Source: Marvinbryantia formatexigens DSM 14469 | GTDB taxonomy: Bacteria; Bacillota; Clostridia; Lachnospirales; Lachnospiraceae | Reading direction: 5' to 3' | Length of the DNA: 64,000 bases | NCBI RefSeq assembly: GCF_025148285.1 | Contig: NZ_CP102268.1 | Coordinates: 3,875,501-3,939,500, forward strand | Notes under the pieces: generated by a model | What the model was told of the DNA's origin: nothing | What the model saw: the letters and a program-made list of their open reading frames with translations, nothing else | Database searches by the model: none | Shown here: piece after piece, positions 43,764 through 53,686 of the stretch | Layout of the letters: each line of letters begins with the position of its first letter | Numbering within the stretch: the first letter of the stretch is position 1 | Position numbers and translations under genes: made by a program

Positions 43764-44189
43764 ATGAATATCTTATTTTTTTTAAAGCCAAAAAGTGAAG
43801 TGGCATATTTGTACGAAGATTATTCGCTCCGTCAGGCACTGGAAAAAATGGAGCATTACCGCTACAGCGCAGTGCCTGTCATCAACCGGAGCGGTCATTA
43901 CATAGGAACACTGACAGAGGGGGATTTACTCTGGTACATTAAAAAGATGCGCCTGGGTGATTTGTATGAGGCGGAGGATATTCCGCTGCGGTCGGTAGAG
44001 CGCCGCTGGGATAACCAGCCGGTCAATGTGCAGTGCAACATTGAGGATCTGATGCTCACCTCCATGAACCAGAACTTTGTTCCCGTGATTGACGACAACC
44101 GTACTTTCATCGGGATCGTTACCAGAAGGCAGATTATGCAGTACATCTGCGAAGGCTATATGGAAGCAACGGGAAGCAGCGCCGGATAG
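43764..44189 (+). CDS. CBS-domain pair protein
   Basis: The 141-residue protein consists of two CBS motifs: LRQALEKMEHYRYSAVPVINRSGHYIGTLTEGDLL (about 23-57) and IEDLMLTSMNQNFVPVIDDNRTFIGIVTRRQIM (about 94-126). Such pairs bind adenine nucleotides and sense energy state. The ATG at 43764 follows GGGCGGG. The stop codon lies in the loop of the terminator. Confidence 0.85.
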   Translation: MNILFFLKPKSEVAYLYEDYSLRQALEKMEHYRYSAVPVINRSGHYIGTLTEGDLLWYIKKMRLGDLYEAEDIPLRSVERRWDNQPVNVQCNIEDLMLTSMNQNFVPVIDDNRTFIGIVTRRQIMQYICEGYMEATGSSAG

Positions 44190-44206
44190 GCGCTGCTTAT
44201 ATTTTT
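44174..44206 (+). terminator. Terminator of CBS-domain gene
   Basis: AAGCAGCGCC and GGCGCTGCTT form a perfect 10-pair stem followed by ATATTTTT. The stem overlaps the last codons of the gene. Confidence 0.9.
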
Positions 44207-44212
44207 AGAGGA

Positions 44213-44241
44213 TTGACAAAAAAAAGCATAGTTGGTAGAAT
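44213..44241 (+). promoter_or_regulatory. Promoter of ilvN
   Basis: TTGACA (44213-44218) and TAGAAT (44236-44241) are 17 bases apart. Confidence 0.8.
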
Positions 44242-44286
44242 AAAATAAATGTGCATCCGCACAGTTTTTGCAAAGGAGTGAGAAGA

Positions 44287-44784
44287 GTGAAACAGAGAGT
44301 TTTATCTATGCTGGTAGACAATACCTTCGGCGTTCTCAGCCGTGTGGCTGGTCTGTTCAGCCGGAGAGGCTATAATATCGACAGTCTGACAGTAGGAGAA
44401 ACCGCAGACCCGCGTTATTCGCGCATGACGGTGGTTGTCAGCGGCGATGAGCAGATTCTCGACCAGATCGTCAAGCAGCTCGGAAAGCTGATCGATGTGG
44501 TTGATATCAAGACCCTGAAGGAGGGCGAGAGCGTAAACCGCGAGCTTGTCATGATCAAGGTGCGCGCGGAGGCGAAGGACCGTCAGGGCATTAACGCTAT
44601 CTGCGATATTTTCCGCGCGAAGGTCGTGGACGTGGCAAAGGATTCTATGATTATCGAGCTGACAGGCGACCAGAGCAAGCTGAAGGCATTCCTTGAGCTG
44701 ATGAATGATTACGAGATTCTGGAGCTGGCGAGAACCGGTATTACCGGTCTGTCCAGAGGCGCGGAGGATGTGCGCTATCTGTAA
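44287..44784 (+). CDS. ilvN: Acetolactate synthase small (regulatory) subunit
   Basis: The 165-residue protein has an N-terminal ACT domain (VLSMLVDNTFGVLSRVAGLFSRRGYNIDSLTVG) and the IlvN C-terminal domain. It confers valine feedback control on the catalytic subunit, whose gene (ilvB) is not in the window. The start is GTG 44287 with AGGAG 9 bases upstream. It has its own promoter and is 189 bases from ilvC. Confidence 0.92.
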   Translation: MKQRVLSMLVDNTFGVLSRVAGLFSRRGYNIDSLTVGETADPRYSRMTVVVSGDEQILDQIVKQLGKLIDVVDIKTLKEGESVNRELVMIKVRAEAKDRQGINAICDIFRAKVVDVAKDSMIIELTGDQSKLKAFLELMNDYEILELARTGITGLSRGAEDVRYL

Positions 44785-44913
44785 GCGCAGACTCCGGCCG
44801 TGCGGCTGTTTCCGGCTGCGGTCAAAGCGGGATATGTGTTTCTGGCTGCATACAGGCGGAATAAAGCAGACGTTTTTGTATCTGTGTGCAGACGAATGAC
44901 TGCGGCACGATAG

Positions 44914-45993
<1,080 letters not shown>

Positions 45994-46026
45994 CGCGAAG
46001 GCACCAAGCCGTGCACGAGTGAATAA

Positions 46027-46386
46027 CAATTCTCCCGGCGAGAGTTTACTCTCAGCCGGGAGAATTGTTATAAACGAGTATAGGGCGGGAGCCCGCGTGC
46101 GAGCAATCACCGATTGCGAGAACGGAGCACGGCTTGCAGGCAGGAGGCGGGAGCCCGCGTGCGAGCAATCAACGATTGCGAGAACGGAGCACGGCTTGCA
46201 AGCAGGAGTACGCGTGAAAAAATCCCGGCGAGAGTTTACTCTCAGCCGGGAGAATTGTTATAAACGAGTATAGGGCGGGAGCCCGCGTGCGAGCAATCAG
46301 TGATTGCGAGAACGGAGCACGGCTTGCAGGCAGGAGCCCGCGTGAAAAAATCCCGGCGAGAGTTTACTCTCAGCCGGGATTTTTTT
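46027..46386. repeat. Array of hairpin repeats between ilvC and a convergent gene
   Basis: Two kinds of unit alternate. Unit A, the hairpin TCCCGGC-GAGAG-TTTA-CTCTC-A-GCCGGGA, occurs at 46033, 46223 and 46351. Unit B, 62 bases, occurs at 46085, 46147 and 46275. Each B contains GCGGG-AG-CCCGC and GCAATC-NNN-GATTGC; the arms of the second hairpin are constant while its loop is ACC, AAC or AGT. Bases 46033-46110 and 46223-46300 are the same long block. Copies 2 and 3 of A are preceded by A-runs; only copy 3 is followed by a T-run. Confidence 0.9.
46345..46386. terminator. Bidirectional terminator (third unit A)
   Basis: An A-run, the hairpin TCCCGGC-GAGAG/CTCTC-A-GCCGGGA and seven T make a terminator usable from both strands, serving ilvC and the convergent gene. 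Confidence 0.9.
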
Positions 46387-46400
46387 CCTAAAAAGCTTTT

Positions 46401-47729
46401 TTAGTTAAAGTAATTATACACGATTTTTGAAAATTTTGTAATGTTCGCCGTACTGGCCCAGCCGGAACCCGGCGTATCGCCCATGACGACCAGTATGTAA
46501 TCTGCTCCTTTGGAGTAGACAATCGCCGCATCGTGCGTAGTATCATCTGTCTCGCCGGTCTTGTTGGCTACCGTCACGCCGGAAGGAACCCCGGCGGGAA
46601 TCTTGGAGCGCCGCGTCTGCTTTTTCAGATAACCGAGCATTTTTTTGGAGGCGGATTTGCTGACGCAGGTTCCGCGGTAAATGCTCTCCAGGAGCTTTCC
46701 GCAGTCGGCAGCGGTCGTCACATTGGAGCCGGTGCCGTTTGACAGACCGTAATTGTTGCTGGACGGGGAGAGCCCGTGCCCCTGGTTGGTGCCGGTGTAG
46801 CCGTTCGCCTTACACCAGGTATTGATATAGGAGGTGCCGATTGTGCGCACGATCGTATTAAAGGCGGTATTGTCGCTGACGGTAATCATGCTGCTGATAG
46901 TGTTCTTTACGGAGGATTCCTTCAGCTTTCCGTCCTTTATGCGCTGATAGGCGGCGCTCATGGCGTAGAGCTTAATCAGGCTTGCCGCATATACGCGGCG
47001 GTTGTTGATCGTGAAGGATTCGTTGGTGTCCAGATTCTTTACATAAATGGACCAGGTACCGCTGCAGGATTTGATGGCGGTTTTCAGCTCCTTCTGCAGA
47101 TTGGAAAGCGGCGGCTTTTTGCCGGGCACATAGGCGCCTGCGGAATTTACGTAGCGCTCTCCAATCCAGGTGCTCCTTGCCATCACACCGTTTTTGTCAA
47201 AGTAGTATTTTTTGCCGTCGATTTTTGTCCAGCCGGTCGCAGCCGCTCCGGTGGAAGGAGAGAGGTAGTACGTCTTCTTGTCTTTCGTATACCAGCCTGT
47301 CTGCATAATGCCGGTCGACGCAAAAAGATAGCGTTTTCCTTTGATGGTCTTCCAGCCCGTGGAGACCCTTCCGCTGGAATTTGCGTAATATTTTTTGCCG
47401 CGGTATGTGCAGATGCGGCTTTTCTGCAGGACTCCCTTATACGAAAAGATATAGCGTTTGCGGGAGATGACGGCGATACCGGTGGCGGCGGAGCCGTCTT
47501 TGGTGAAATAATATTGTTTGCCGCTGATGGTTTTCCAGCAGTTTTTAACGATTTTTCCTTTGGAATTGTAGTAATAAATTTTTCCGTCAACGGTGCGTAG
47601 CTTATTTTTATATGTAATTTTTGAAGCCGCGCTGACTGTGGTATCCACAGAGCGGATGCCCGGAAGCGACGGAAGAATGCCGGCGATAAGAAATGCCAGC
47701 AGAAGCGTGATACATAGTTTTTTCTTCAT
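46401..47729 (-). CDS. Class A beta-lactamase-like hydrolase with cell-wall-binding repeats
   Basis: The 442-residue secreted protein joins an N-terminal array of about seven glucan/choline-binding-type repeats (residues 40-200, for example GWKTIKGKRYLFASTGIMQTGW) to a C-terminal class A serine hydrolase domain with S250-L-I-K253, S285-D-N287 and K390-T-G392. The usual omega-loop Glu of true beta-lactamases is not evident, so a D,D-peptidase or penicillin-binding role at the wall is as likely as drug resistance. The repeats would anchor it to wall polymers. Confidence 0.85.
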   Translation of the reverse strand: MKKKLCITLLLAFLIAGILPSLPGIRSVDTTVSAASKITYKNKLRTVDGKIYYYNSKGKIVKNCWKTISGKQYYFTKDGSAATGIAVISRKRYIFSYKGVLQKSRICTYRGKKYYANSSGRVSTGWKTIKGKRYLFASTGIMQTGWYTKDKKTYYLSPSTGAAATGWTKIDGKKYYFDKNGVMARSTWIGERYVNSAGAYVPGKKPPLSNLQKELKTAIKSCSGTWSIYVKNLDTNESFTINNRRVYAASLIKLYAMSAAYQRIKDGKLKESSVKNTISSMITVSDNTAFNTIVRTIGTSYINTWCKANGYTGTNQGHGLSPSSNNYGLSNGTGSNVTTAADCGKLLESIYRGTCVSKSASKKMLGYLKKQTRRSKIPAGVPSGVTVANKTGETDDTTHDAAIVYSKGADYILVVMGDTPGSGWASTANITKFSKIVYNYFN

Positions 47730-47779
47730 TCTCTTTCCCTCGATTTCAATGTTTATACTTTAGTATATCATATTTTTTA

Positions 47780-47808
47780 CTGACAGACCAGAAGATTTGT
47801 GATATAAT
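47780..47808 (+). promoter_or_regulatory. Promoter of leuCD
   Basis: CTGACA (47780-47785) and TATAAT (47803-47808) are 17 bases apart, 36 bases before the leuC start. Confidence 0.75.
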
Positions 47809-47843
47809 AACAGACAATGATTTAAGAAAGGCAGGAAAAACTC

Positions 47844-49112
47844 ATGGGAATGACAATGACACAGAAGATTCTGGCGGCAGCGGCTCATCTTCCTTCCGTA
47901 GAGGCGGGGCAGCTGATTGAGGCAGATCTGGATCTGGTTCTGGGGAATGATATCACCTCCCCGGTGGCAATTCACGAAATGGATAAATTCACAAAGGAAG
48001 GCGTTTTCAACAAGGATAAAATTGCGCTTGTTATGGATCACTTTATTCCGAATAAAGACATCAAATCGGCGGAGCACTGCAAATGTGTGCGTCAGTTCGC
48101 GGCAAAGCACGACATCACAAACTATTTTGACGTCGGGCAGATGGGCATTGAGCACGCGCTGCTCCCGGAGAGTGGTCTGACTGTGGCGGGCGATGTAATT
48201 ATCGGAGCAGATTCGCATACCTGCACCTACGGCGCTCTGGGCGCGTTTTCCACGGGTGTTGGAAGCACCGATATGGCGGCGGGCATGGCGACCGGAAAGG
48301 CATGGTTTAAGGTGCCGTCCGCAATCCGCTTTCATCTGGTCGGAAAGCCGTCAGAATGGGTGAGCGGCAAAGACGTCATTTTACATATTATCGGCATGAT
48401 TGGCGTGGACGGCGCGCTGTACCGTTCTATGGAGTTTACCGGTGAGGGCGTGAAGAACCTCTCGATGGACGACCGTTTTACCATCGCAAACATGGCGATT
48501 GAGGCGGGCGGAAAGAACGGCATCTTCCCGGTGGATGACCTGGCGATCGCCTATATGAAGGAGCATTCCCAGCGTCCGTATAAAATCTACGAGGCGGACG
48601 AGGACGCCGTATACGATGAGGAATACACCATTGATCTGAGTGCACTGAAGCCGACGGTTGCTTTCCCGCATCTGCCGGAGAACACGAAAACCATCGATGA
48701 GATTACAGAGGATGTGGTAATCGACCAGGCGGTAATCGGTTCCTGCACAAACGGAAGAATTGACGATCTGCGCTGTGCGGCAAAGATTCTGGAAGGGCGC
48801 AAAGTGAAAAAAGGCGTGCGCTGCATCGTAATTCCGGCGACGCAGAAGGTGTATCTGCAGGCGATGGAGGAAGGACTGCTGAAGACCTTTATCGAGGCGG
48901 GCGCAGTTGTCAGCACGCCGACCTGCGGTCCGTGCCTTGGCGGCTATATGGGCATCCTGGCGGAGGGCGAGCGCTGTATCTCCACCACAAACCGCAACTT
49001 TGTCGGAAGAATGGGACATGTAAATTCAGAGGTATATCTGGCGAGCCCGGCGGTGGCAGCGGCGAGCGCTGTGACCGGTAAGATTTCCGCGCCGGCTGAA
49101 CTGGGATTATAA
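47844..49112 (+). CDS. leuC: 3-isopropylmalate dehydratase large subunit
   Basis: The 422-residue aconitase-family protein has cluster-binding cysteines in [13 protein letters not shown] and [13 protein letters not shown] and the substrate block [24 protein letters not shown]. With LeuD it isomerises 2- to 3-isopropylmalate in leucine synthesis. Its length is that of the short, HACN/LeuC-type bacterial-archaeal form. leuD follows after 14 bases. leuB is not present here. Confidence 0.95.
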   Translation: MGMTMTQKILAAAAHLPSVEAGQLIEADLDLVLGNDITSPVAIHEMDKFTKEGVFNKDKIALVMDHFIPNKDIKSAEHCKCVRQFAAKHDITNYFDVGQMGIEHALLPESGLTVAGDVIIGADSHTCTYGALGAFSTGVGSTDMAAGMATGKAWFKVPSAIRFHLVGKPSEWVSGKDVILHIIGMIGVDGALYRSMEFTGEGVKNLSMDDRFTIANMAIEAGGKNGIFPVDDLAIAYMKEHSQRPYKIYEADEDAVYDEEYTIDLSALKPTVAFPHLPENTKTIDEITEDVVIDQAVIGSCTNGRIDDLRCAAKILEGRKVKKGVRCIVIPATQKVYLQAMEEGLLKTFIEAGAVVSTPTCGPCLGGYMGILAEGERCISTTNRNFVGRMGHVNSEVYLASPAVAAASAVTGKISAPAELGL

Positions 49113-49126
49113 GGAGGAAGAGAAGC

Positions 49127-49612
49127 ATGAAAGCACATGGAACAGTTTTTAAATATGGCGATAACGTGGATACGGATGTCATAATCCCGGCAAGATATCT
49201 GAATTCCTCCGACCCGGCGGAGCTGGCGACGCACTGTATGGAGGATATCGACAAGGAATTTATCCATAAGATGCATAAGGGCGACATTATTGTTGCGAAA
49301 AAGAATTTCGGCTGCGGTTCCTCCAGAGAACATGCTCCGATGGCGCTGAAGGCGGCAGGGGTGAGCTGTGTGATTGCGGAGACCTTCGCGCGTATTTTCT
49401 ACCGCAATGCTATCAATATCGGTCTTCCGATTATCGAATGTCCGGAAGCAACAAGAGGAATTGAAGCGGGAGACGAGGTGGAAGTGGATTTTGACAGCGG
49501 CATCATCTACAACCGCACGAAGGGAACGCAGTTTAAAGGGCAGGCGTTCCCGGAATTCATGCAGAAGATTATCGAGGCGGAAGGTCTCATAAACTATATC
49601 AACCGGCAGTAA
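49127..49612 (+). CDS. leuD: 3-isopropylmalate dehydratase small subunit
   Basis: The 161-residue swivel-domain protein starts [25 protein letters not shown] and has [20 protein letters not shown], the conserved substrate-recognition loop. It pairs with LeuC. The short length fits the non-fused subclass. Bases 49613-49724 downstream show no convincing terminator with a T-run. Confidence 0.95.
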   Translation: MKAHGTVFKYGDNVDTDVIIPARYLNSSDPAELATHCMEDIDKEFIHKMHKGDIIVAKKNFGCGSSREHAPMALKAAGVSCVIAETFARIFYRNAINIGLPIIECPEATRGIEAGDEVEVDFDSGIIYNRTKGTQFKGQAFPEFMQKIIEAEGLINYINRQ

Positions 49613-49724
49613 ATCAGGCAGAAGGGCGGGGCAGAGTCCGGGACGGACCCCTCCGGCGTACTTGTTTTCTGTCTTTACCGCGTTGTCTGCGTTAATGACG
49701 GATACAGGCTTTTTACGCCGGCAT

Positions 49725-50297
49725 TCACTGGCAGGTGCTGCTGCAAAGAAGCTGCTGCATTTCGCGGATACCCGCTTCCTGTGAGGTAATGATTGCCCGG
49801 AGGATTGGCTTTAGTTCCGGGCAGATGGCAAAGCAGAGGGCATTCTCCGACATGCGGACGGCGCCCTGGTGATGCGGAATCATTTCCCGCATAAAATCAG
49901 AATTGAGATTATTCGTTGCGCAGGCGGTTTTCATTTCCGAAAACATAGCCTGCGTAATTTGTCCGAAGCGGAGCTGATAACGGCAGAGCTGCTGCTGCGG
50001 ATTCTGAAAGCGGCAGCAGCTTTTCAGCGCGTTCTCCATATCCTGGATGCTTTTTGTCTGCTCCGTTATGATGCGGAGGGCAATTTCCTGCAGCGGGATG
50101 CAGGTGGTGTACTGAAGAAGATTTTCTGACATGCGGATGGCGGCGCGGTGATGCGGAATCATCTGGACAATAAAATTGTGGGAGATACTTCCGGTCAGCT
50201 CCGCCTGTGTCATCTGGCATATCATTTCCTCCAGAATATTCCGGTATTCTTTCAGATATCTTTGTGTGACAAGACTGAGTTCAGAAGGGGTTTTCAT
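49725..50297 (-). CDS. DUF305-type protein with duplicated HH module
   Basis: The 190-residue protein has two copies of the module FIVQMIPHHRAAIRMSENLL (about residue 42) and FMREMIPHHQGAVRMSENAL (about 136), the core of DUF305, a four-helix ferritin-like domain. No signal peptide is visible, unlike many exported DUF305 proteins. Some family members bind copper through these His/Met residues; here a metal role is inferred only. AAGGA precedes the ATG. Confidence 0.78.
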   Translation of the reverse strand: MKTPSELSLVTQRYLKEYRNILEEMICQMTQAELTGSISHNFIVQMIPHHRAAIRMSENLLQYTTCIPLQEIALRIITEQTKSIQDMENALKSCCRFQNPQQQLCRYQLRFGQITQAMFSEMKTACATNNLNSDFMREMIPHHQGAVRMSENALCFAICPELKPILRAIITSQEAGIREMQQLLCSSTCQ

Positions 50298-50336
50298 TCA
50301 TGGAAATCCTTTTTTTATTCCAGTATATGCGAAAGA

Positions 50337-50430
50337 GATACCGGTGTGCCCGGTAAGGAGAGAGGCTGTAATTTTTCAAAAAAGATACCGGTGTGCCCGG
50401 TAAGGAAAACAGCTGATTTTTTCAAAAGAA
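50337..50430. repeat. Two 47-bp tandem repeats
   Basis: Copies start at 50337 and 50384 with GATACCGGTGTGCCCGGTAA and continue with similar but diverged A+T-rich ends. Each contains ACCGG-TGTGC-CCGGT, able to form a small hairpin. They lie between two minus-strand genes. Confidence 0.8.
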
Positions 50431-50467
50431 AAGCCCGGAATTCTCAGAATAAGAAGCCGGGCTTTTT
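50427..50467. terminator. Terminator of surface-protein gene
   Basis: AAAAGCCCGG and CCGGGCTTTT form a 10-pair stem, with an A-run on one side and T-run on the other. It is read on the minus strand after the stop of the surface-protein gene. Confidence 0.8.
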
Positions 50468-50477
50468 GCAGGTTATT

Positions 50478-52715
50478 TTATTTGTTGCGTTTCTTTTTGT
50501 AAATGACAGCCGCGATAATGACTACAAGTGCAACCACCAGTACGATGATGATGGCAGCAATCGGTGTGCTGTCGCCGGTCTGCGGGTTAATGCGGATAGC
50601 GTTGTTATTGGCTGTCGTGTTTGCGGAAATCACATCGCCGACGGTAATCGTGATGGATTTGCTGTCTGCAATATCCGTTACCTGCCAGCCGTTGTCATAG
50701 ACCTGTTTCTGGTAGGTGACGGTCAGCGTATAGCGTCCCGACTGTGTGATGGAGAAGGAACCGCTGAAGTTGTCGCGGAAGGTACCGGGGGTACTCTCAA
50801 CCATCCAGGAGGACGGAACGTAACGGACATCGCCGTTAATCGGGTTGCTGTTTCCCATTCCTGCGCCGTAAGCCGTAAAGGTGAGGGCAGTATTGAGATT
50901 GTAGTTTGTACCGTCTGTCAGACCGGAAATGCCGTTGTTTGCCGGGTCTCCGATGATATTCAGCGGTCTGGTCTCGGAATAATCGCAGTTGTCACGCTGG
51001 CAGTAGCGGATTTCCTCGCCGTGCTCCGTATCGGTGGAAGCGGTAACTACCTTCCAGTTATCGCGCAGATCATGTCCGAGCGCCTTGCCTTCTGTTGCGC
51101 CGCAGCGTTCACATGTTTTCGGTTCTGTGCAGGTAGCGGGCGTCCAGTCGTGTCCGAGCGCCTCTCCCTCTGTTGCACCGCAGCGCGTGCAGGTTTTCGG
51201 GGCTGTGCAGGTCGCGTCTTTGAAATCGTGTCCGAGTGCCGGTGTATTTTCCGCTCCGCAGACCGTGCAGGTCTGGGCGGTGGTGCAGGTAGCCTCCGCG
51301 CCCCAGGTGTGATTTGCTTTTGCAATTTCCAGGGTAAACGGATACGTAATCTGGTTGCCGTTTGCGTCTGCAGCGTAGATTTCATAATTCTTTGCGCCGG
51401 TCGTATAATCCTGCGCGGTAACCGGTGCATACGACAGGGCAGCGCCGGTGTAGGCATCCGCAAAGGAAACGGTGATGGCGGACAGATTCATGGACGAATT
51501 ACACGGAAGCGTTACCTGCGCCCTGTTTTCTCCGTCAGCCGGATCCGCCTTCAGCGTAACGATATTATTGTTCGTATCGCTGTAAGAATTTGTGCCGTCT
51601 GTGATCGCAAATGTGACAGCCAAATCAGCAGCCGGTGCGTCTGTCTGGGTGGTTTCTGCTTCGGAAGTCTCCGACTCAGATGCCTGTGTCTCAGATGCCT
51701 GTGTCTCAGAGGCCTGTGTTTCTGATGTCTGTGTTTCCGAAGCCTGCACGGTGGTCTCTGTCTGTCCGGCCGTCTCCGTCTGCACATCCGATGAGTCTGT
51801 GCCTGCGGTCTCTGTCTCAGAAGAAGCAGTTTCTTCTGTTCCGGAAGCAGCGGTTGTCTCAGTTTCCGTTTCGGATTCTGTCATGCCGGAGGCTGTTACG
51901 GTCTCGCCGTTTACCATGACGGTGCCGTCCGCATTGATCAGGGAATCGTCCGTGTTGTTAATATAGTCCGGCTCCGATTCTGTCTCTGCGTCTGTTCCTG
52001 TTTCAGAGGACAGCACGTTTTCGTCATCCGGCACATCTGTTGTTTCGGATTCCTGTCCCTCAGAGGCAGCTTCTGTGTCTGTTGCATCTGTTTCCGTATA
52101 ATCGGAAATGATTTCTGTTTCGGAAGCTTCGGTATAGGCGGCTTCCGTCGTCTCTGTTTCTGTTTCCGGTTCTTCGGTCTGCGGTGCGGCGATCGTCACC
52201 GTCAGGGAAGGAGTGCGGGCGTCATCCGCCAGTTTGATTTCATCATAGGAAACGCTGCCGCTCTCCAGATATTTATCAAAGTCCGGAACGAAGGTATAGG
52301 ACCCCTCCGGGCTGCTCTCCGAATACAGCTCTCCGGTATCGGATTTTAACTTCCAGACCATCTGGGAAAATGTGGTATCTTTTGCAGCATCGGGACCGTC
52401 AGATTCCAGATAACCGGTAACCTTTAAATCTACCGGCAGACCGAGATTTTCCAGTGTGGTTCCAGGTTCTGCTGTAAGATTGCCGTATTTTTCCTGGATA
52501 CTGCTGTCCGTAAAATTCCCTTCCGAATCCTTTTCAAGCTCCGGAAAACCGGTGATTACGAAGACGGATGTGCCGTCATCTTCCGGTTGCGCTGACTCTG
52601 TGGTGTATTCTCCATCCGGAGCCTCAGCCGACACGGCGGGCACCCAGGAGAAAGCCAGCGCGAGCGACATCAGCCAGGCAGTGCCTTTGGCTGGCATAAA
52701 AATGTTCTTCTTCAT
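50478..52715 (-). CDS. Large sortase-anchored surface protein with Cys-pair repeats
   Basis: The roughly 745-residue protein has a signal peptide ending near VSAEAPD, a first folded region, a long Thr/Ser/Glu-rich stretch with runs of SETQA-type pentapeptides, a block of about three tandem repeats with paired CxxC cysteines of the type TCTRCGATEGEALGHDW, and a beta-rich region. The C-terminus has the sorting signal NPQTG, a hydrophobic helix and KKKRNK. GGGGGAG supports the ATG at 52715 rather than 52736. No sortase gene is in the window. An adhesin or matrix protein role is inferred. Confidence 0.85.
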   Translation of the reverse strand: MKKNIFMPAKGTAWLMSLALAFSWVPAVSAEAPDGEYTTESAQPEDDGTSVFVITGFPELEKDSEGNFTDSSIQEKYGNLTAEPGTTLENLGLPVDLKVTGYLESDGPDAAKDTTFSQMVWKLKSDTGELYSESSPEGSYTFVPDFDKYLESGSVSYDEIKLADDARTPSLTVTIAAPQTEEPETETETTEAAYTEASETEIISDYTETDATDTEAASEGQESETTDVPDDENVLSSETGTDAETESEPDYINNTDDSLINADGTVMVNGETVTASGMTESETETETTAASGTEETASSETETAGTDSSDVQTETAGQTETTVQASETQTSETQASETQASETQASESETSEAETTQTDAPAADLAVTFAITDGTNSYSDTNNNIVTLKADPADGENRAQVTLPCNSSMNLSAITVSFADAYTGAALSYAPVTAQDYTTGAKNYEIYAADANGNQITYPFTLEIAKANHTWGAEATCTTAQTCTVCGAENTPALGHDFKDATCTAPKTCTRCGATEGEALGHDWTPATCTEPKTCERCGATEGKALGHDLRDNWKVVTASTDTEHGEEIRYCQRDNCDYSETRPLNIIGDPANNGISGLTDGTNYNLNTALTFTAYGAGMGNSNPINGDVRYVPSSWMVESTPGTFRDNFSGSFSITQSGRYTLTVTYQKQVYDNGWQVTDIADSKSITITVGDVISANTTANNNAIRINPQTGDSTPIAAIIIVLVVALVVIIAAVIYKKKRNK

Positions 52716-52897
52716 AATAATTGCTCCCCCTTTCAAAAGGAAATCTCTTTGTGAGATTTAATTGTTACATTTATATTAACACATTATGAAGGAATAATCT
52801 ATGGAAAAATTGTGAACTTTTTCATAAGGGGGAAACTGGCAGTCTGACGGGACGGCTACTGTAAGGGGGTGAAAGGGAAATTTAATGAAATTAGGTC

Positions 52898-52926
52898 TTG
52901 AAAAAAAAGGCGGCTTCTGTTATACT
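52898..52926 (+). promoter_or_regulatory. Promoter of tRNA-Pro
   Basis: TTGAAA (52898-52903) and TATACT (52921-52926) are 17 bases apart. Confidence 0.7.
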
Positions 52927-52963
52927 GATACAAGTCTACATTAAGTCTATCTGGACGGATTTT

Positions 52964-53037
52964 CGGAGTGTGGCGTAGCTTGGTAGCGCGCTCGGCTGGG
53001 GGCCGAGAGGTCGCAAGTTCAAATCTTGTCACTCCGA
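52964..53037 (+). tRNA. tRNA-Pro, anticodon GGG
   Basis: The acceptor arms CGGAGTG and CACTCCG pair fully, with A as discriminator. The D arm is GCG-TAGCTTGGTA-GCGC, the anticodon stem CTCGG/CCGAG holds the loop CTGGGGG (anticodon GGG), and the T loop is TTCAAAT. CCA is not encoded. Confidence 0.95.
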
Positions 53038-53040
53038 CTG

Positions 53041-53150
53041 GATGATACTGGGTCTGCGGGAATTTCCGCGAGAGATGCTTTTGCGGGAAAAGCAGGGCGG
53101 GCTAAAAGCCGGTTCTGGCAGCTTTACAGGCGGTCAGGCAGGTATCGTCA
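53041..53150 (+). other. Structured region after tRNA-Pro
   Basis: GATGATAC at the 5' end can pair with GTATCGTC at the 3' end (one G-T pair), closing about 105 bases that contain GCGG-AATTT-CCGC and TGCTTTT-GCGGG-AAAAGCA. No coding signal. It could be a trailer of the tRNA transcript or an independent RNA. Confidence 0.35.
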
Positions 53151-53151
53151 T

Positions 53152-53181
53152 AGCTGGAAGCTTTTGTATTCCAGCTTTGTT
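53152..53181 (+). terminator. Hairpin ending tRNA transcript
   Basis: AGCTGGAA and TTCCAGCT form an 8-pair stem followed by TTGTT. It separates the tRNA unit from the T-box. Confidence 0.55.
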
Positions 53182-53194
53182 AATAAATATAAAT

Positions 53195-53598
53195 GTAAAG
53201 ATAAAAGCGATGAAGAGGAATAGTACGGGTATATTTGAATCCAGAAAGCTGCCGGGTGATGCGAGGCAGCAGAGAAGATATCCGGAACTCGCCTCGGAGC
53301 GGCTGCCCCAAATTCTGCAGCACAATAGCAGGAACTGTTGCCCGTCGTAAAGCGGAGCAGTGTAAAACCGGACGATATTGTTATGGAAGAAATGCAGAAG
53401 AGTAGACGCAGACGGATACCCGACCGTTATCCGGGAACGATATAAGGTTCAGACAGAGGCAGATAAGGTTTTGTCAGGATCCGTATCGGGTGAGTGTATG
53501 AAGAGATTCATAAAACAGAGTGGTACCGCGCAGGACAAAAATATGTCTTTCGTCTCTGGTGACAGCATAAGCATGTCAGAGAGATGGAAGATTTTTTT
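53195..53598 (+). promoter_or_regulatory. Leucine T-box leader of leuA
   Basis: The leader starts with the T-box stem I opening GATGAAGAGGAATAGTA (53210-53224). A specifier CTC (Leu) can be placed at 53288-53290 in GGAACTCG. The T-box sequence TGGTACCGCG is at 53521-53530. A terminator hairpin, 53546-53591, with a seven-T tail follows. Uncharged tRNA-Leu should favour the antiterminator and leuA expression. Spacing to leuA is about 90 bases. Confidence 0.88.
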
Positions 53599-53686
53599 GT
53601 TTTTATATGTCGCTTATGCGGCTCAGAATTCTGCGGAGCGGGATTCTGTTTCCATTCAAAAAAGCAGAAGAAAGGGAGAGAACATT

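Noticed and set aside
46019-46273. 84-codon open frame across the hairpin array
   Set aside because: It reads straight through repeated terminator hairpins, has no ribosome site and its sequence is dictated by the repeats.
46027-46386. CRISPR array
   Set aside because: Only three units, spacing is not regular (190 and 128 bases), the sequence between repeats is itself repeated, and no cas genes are present.
53042-53350. Open frames between tRNA-Pro and leuA
   Set aside because: They overlap the T-box leader and structured region and show no ribosome site or family similarity.
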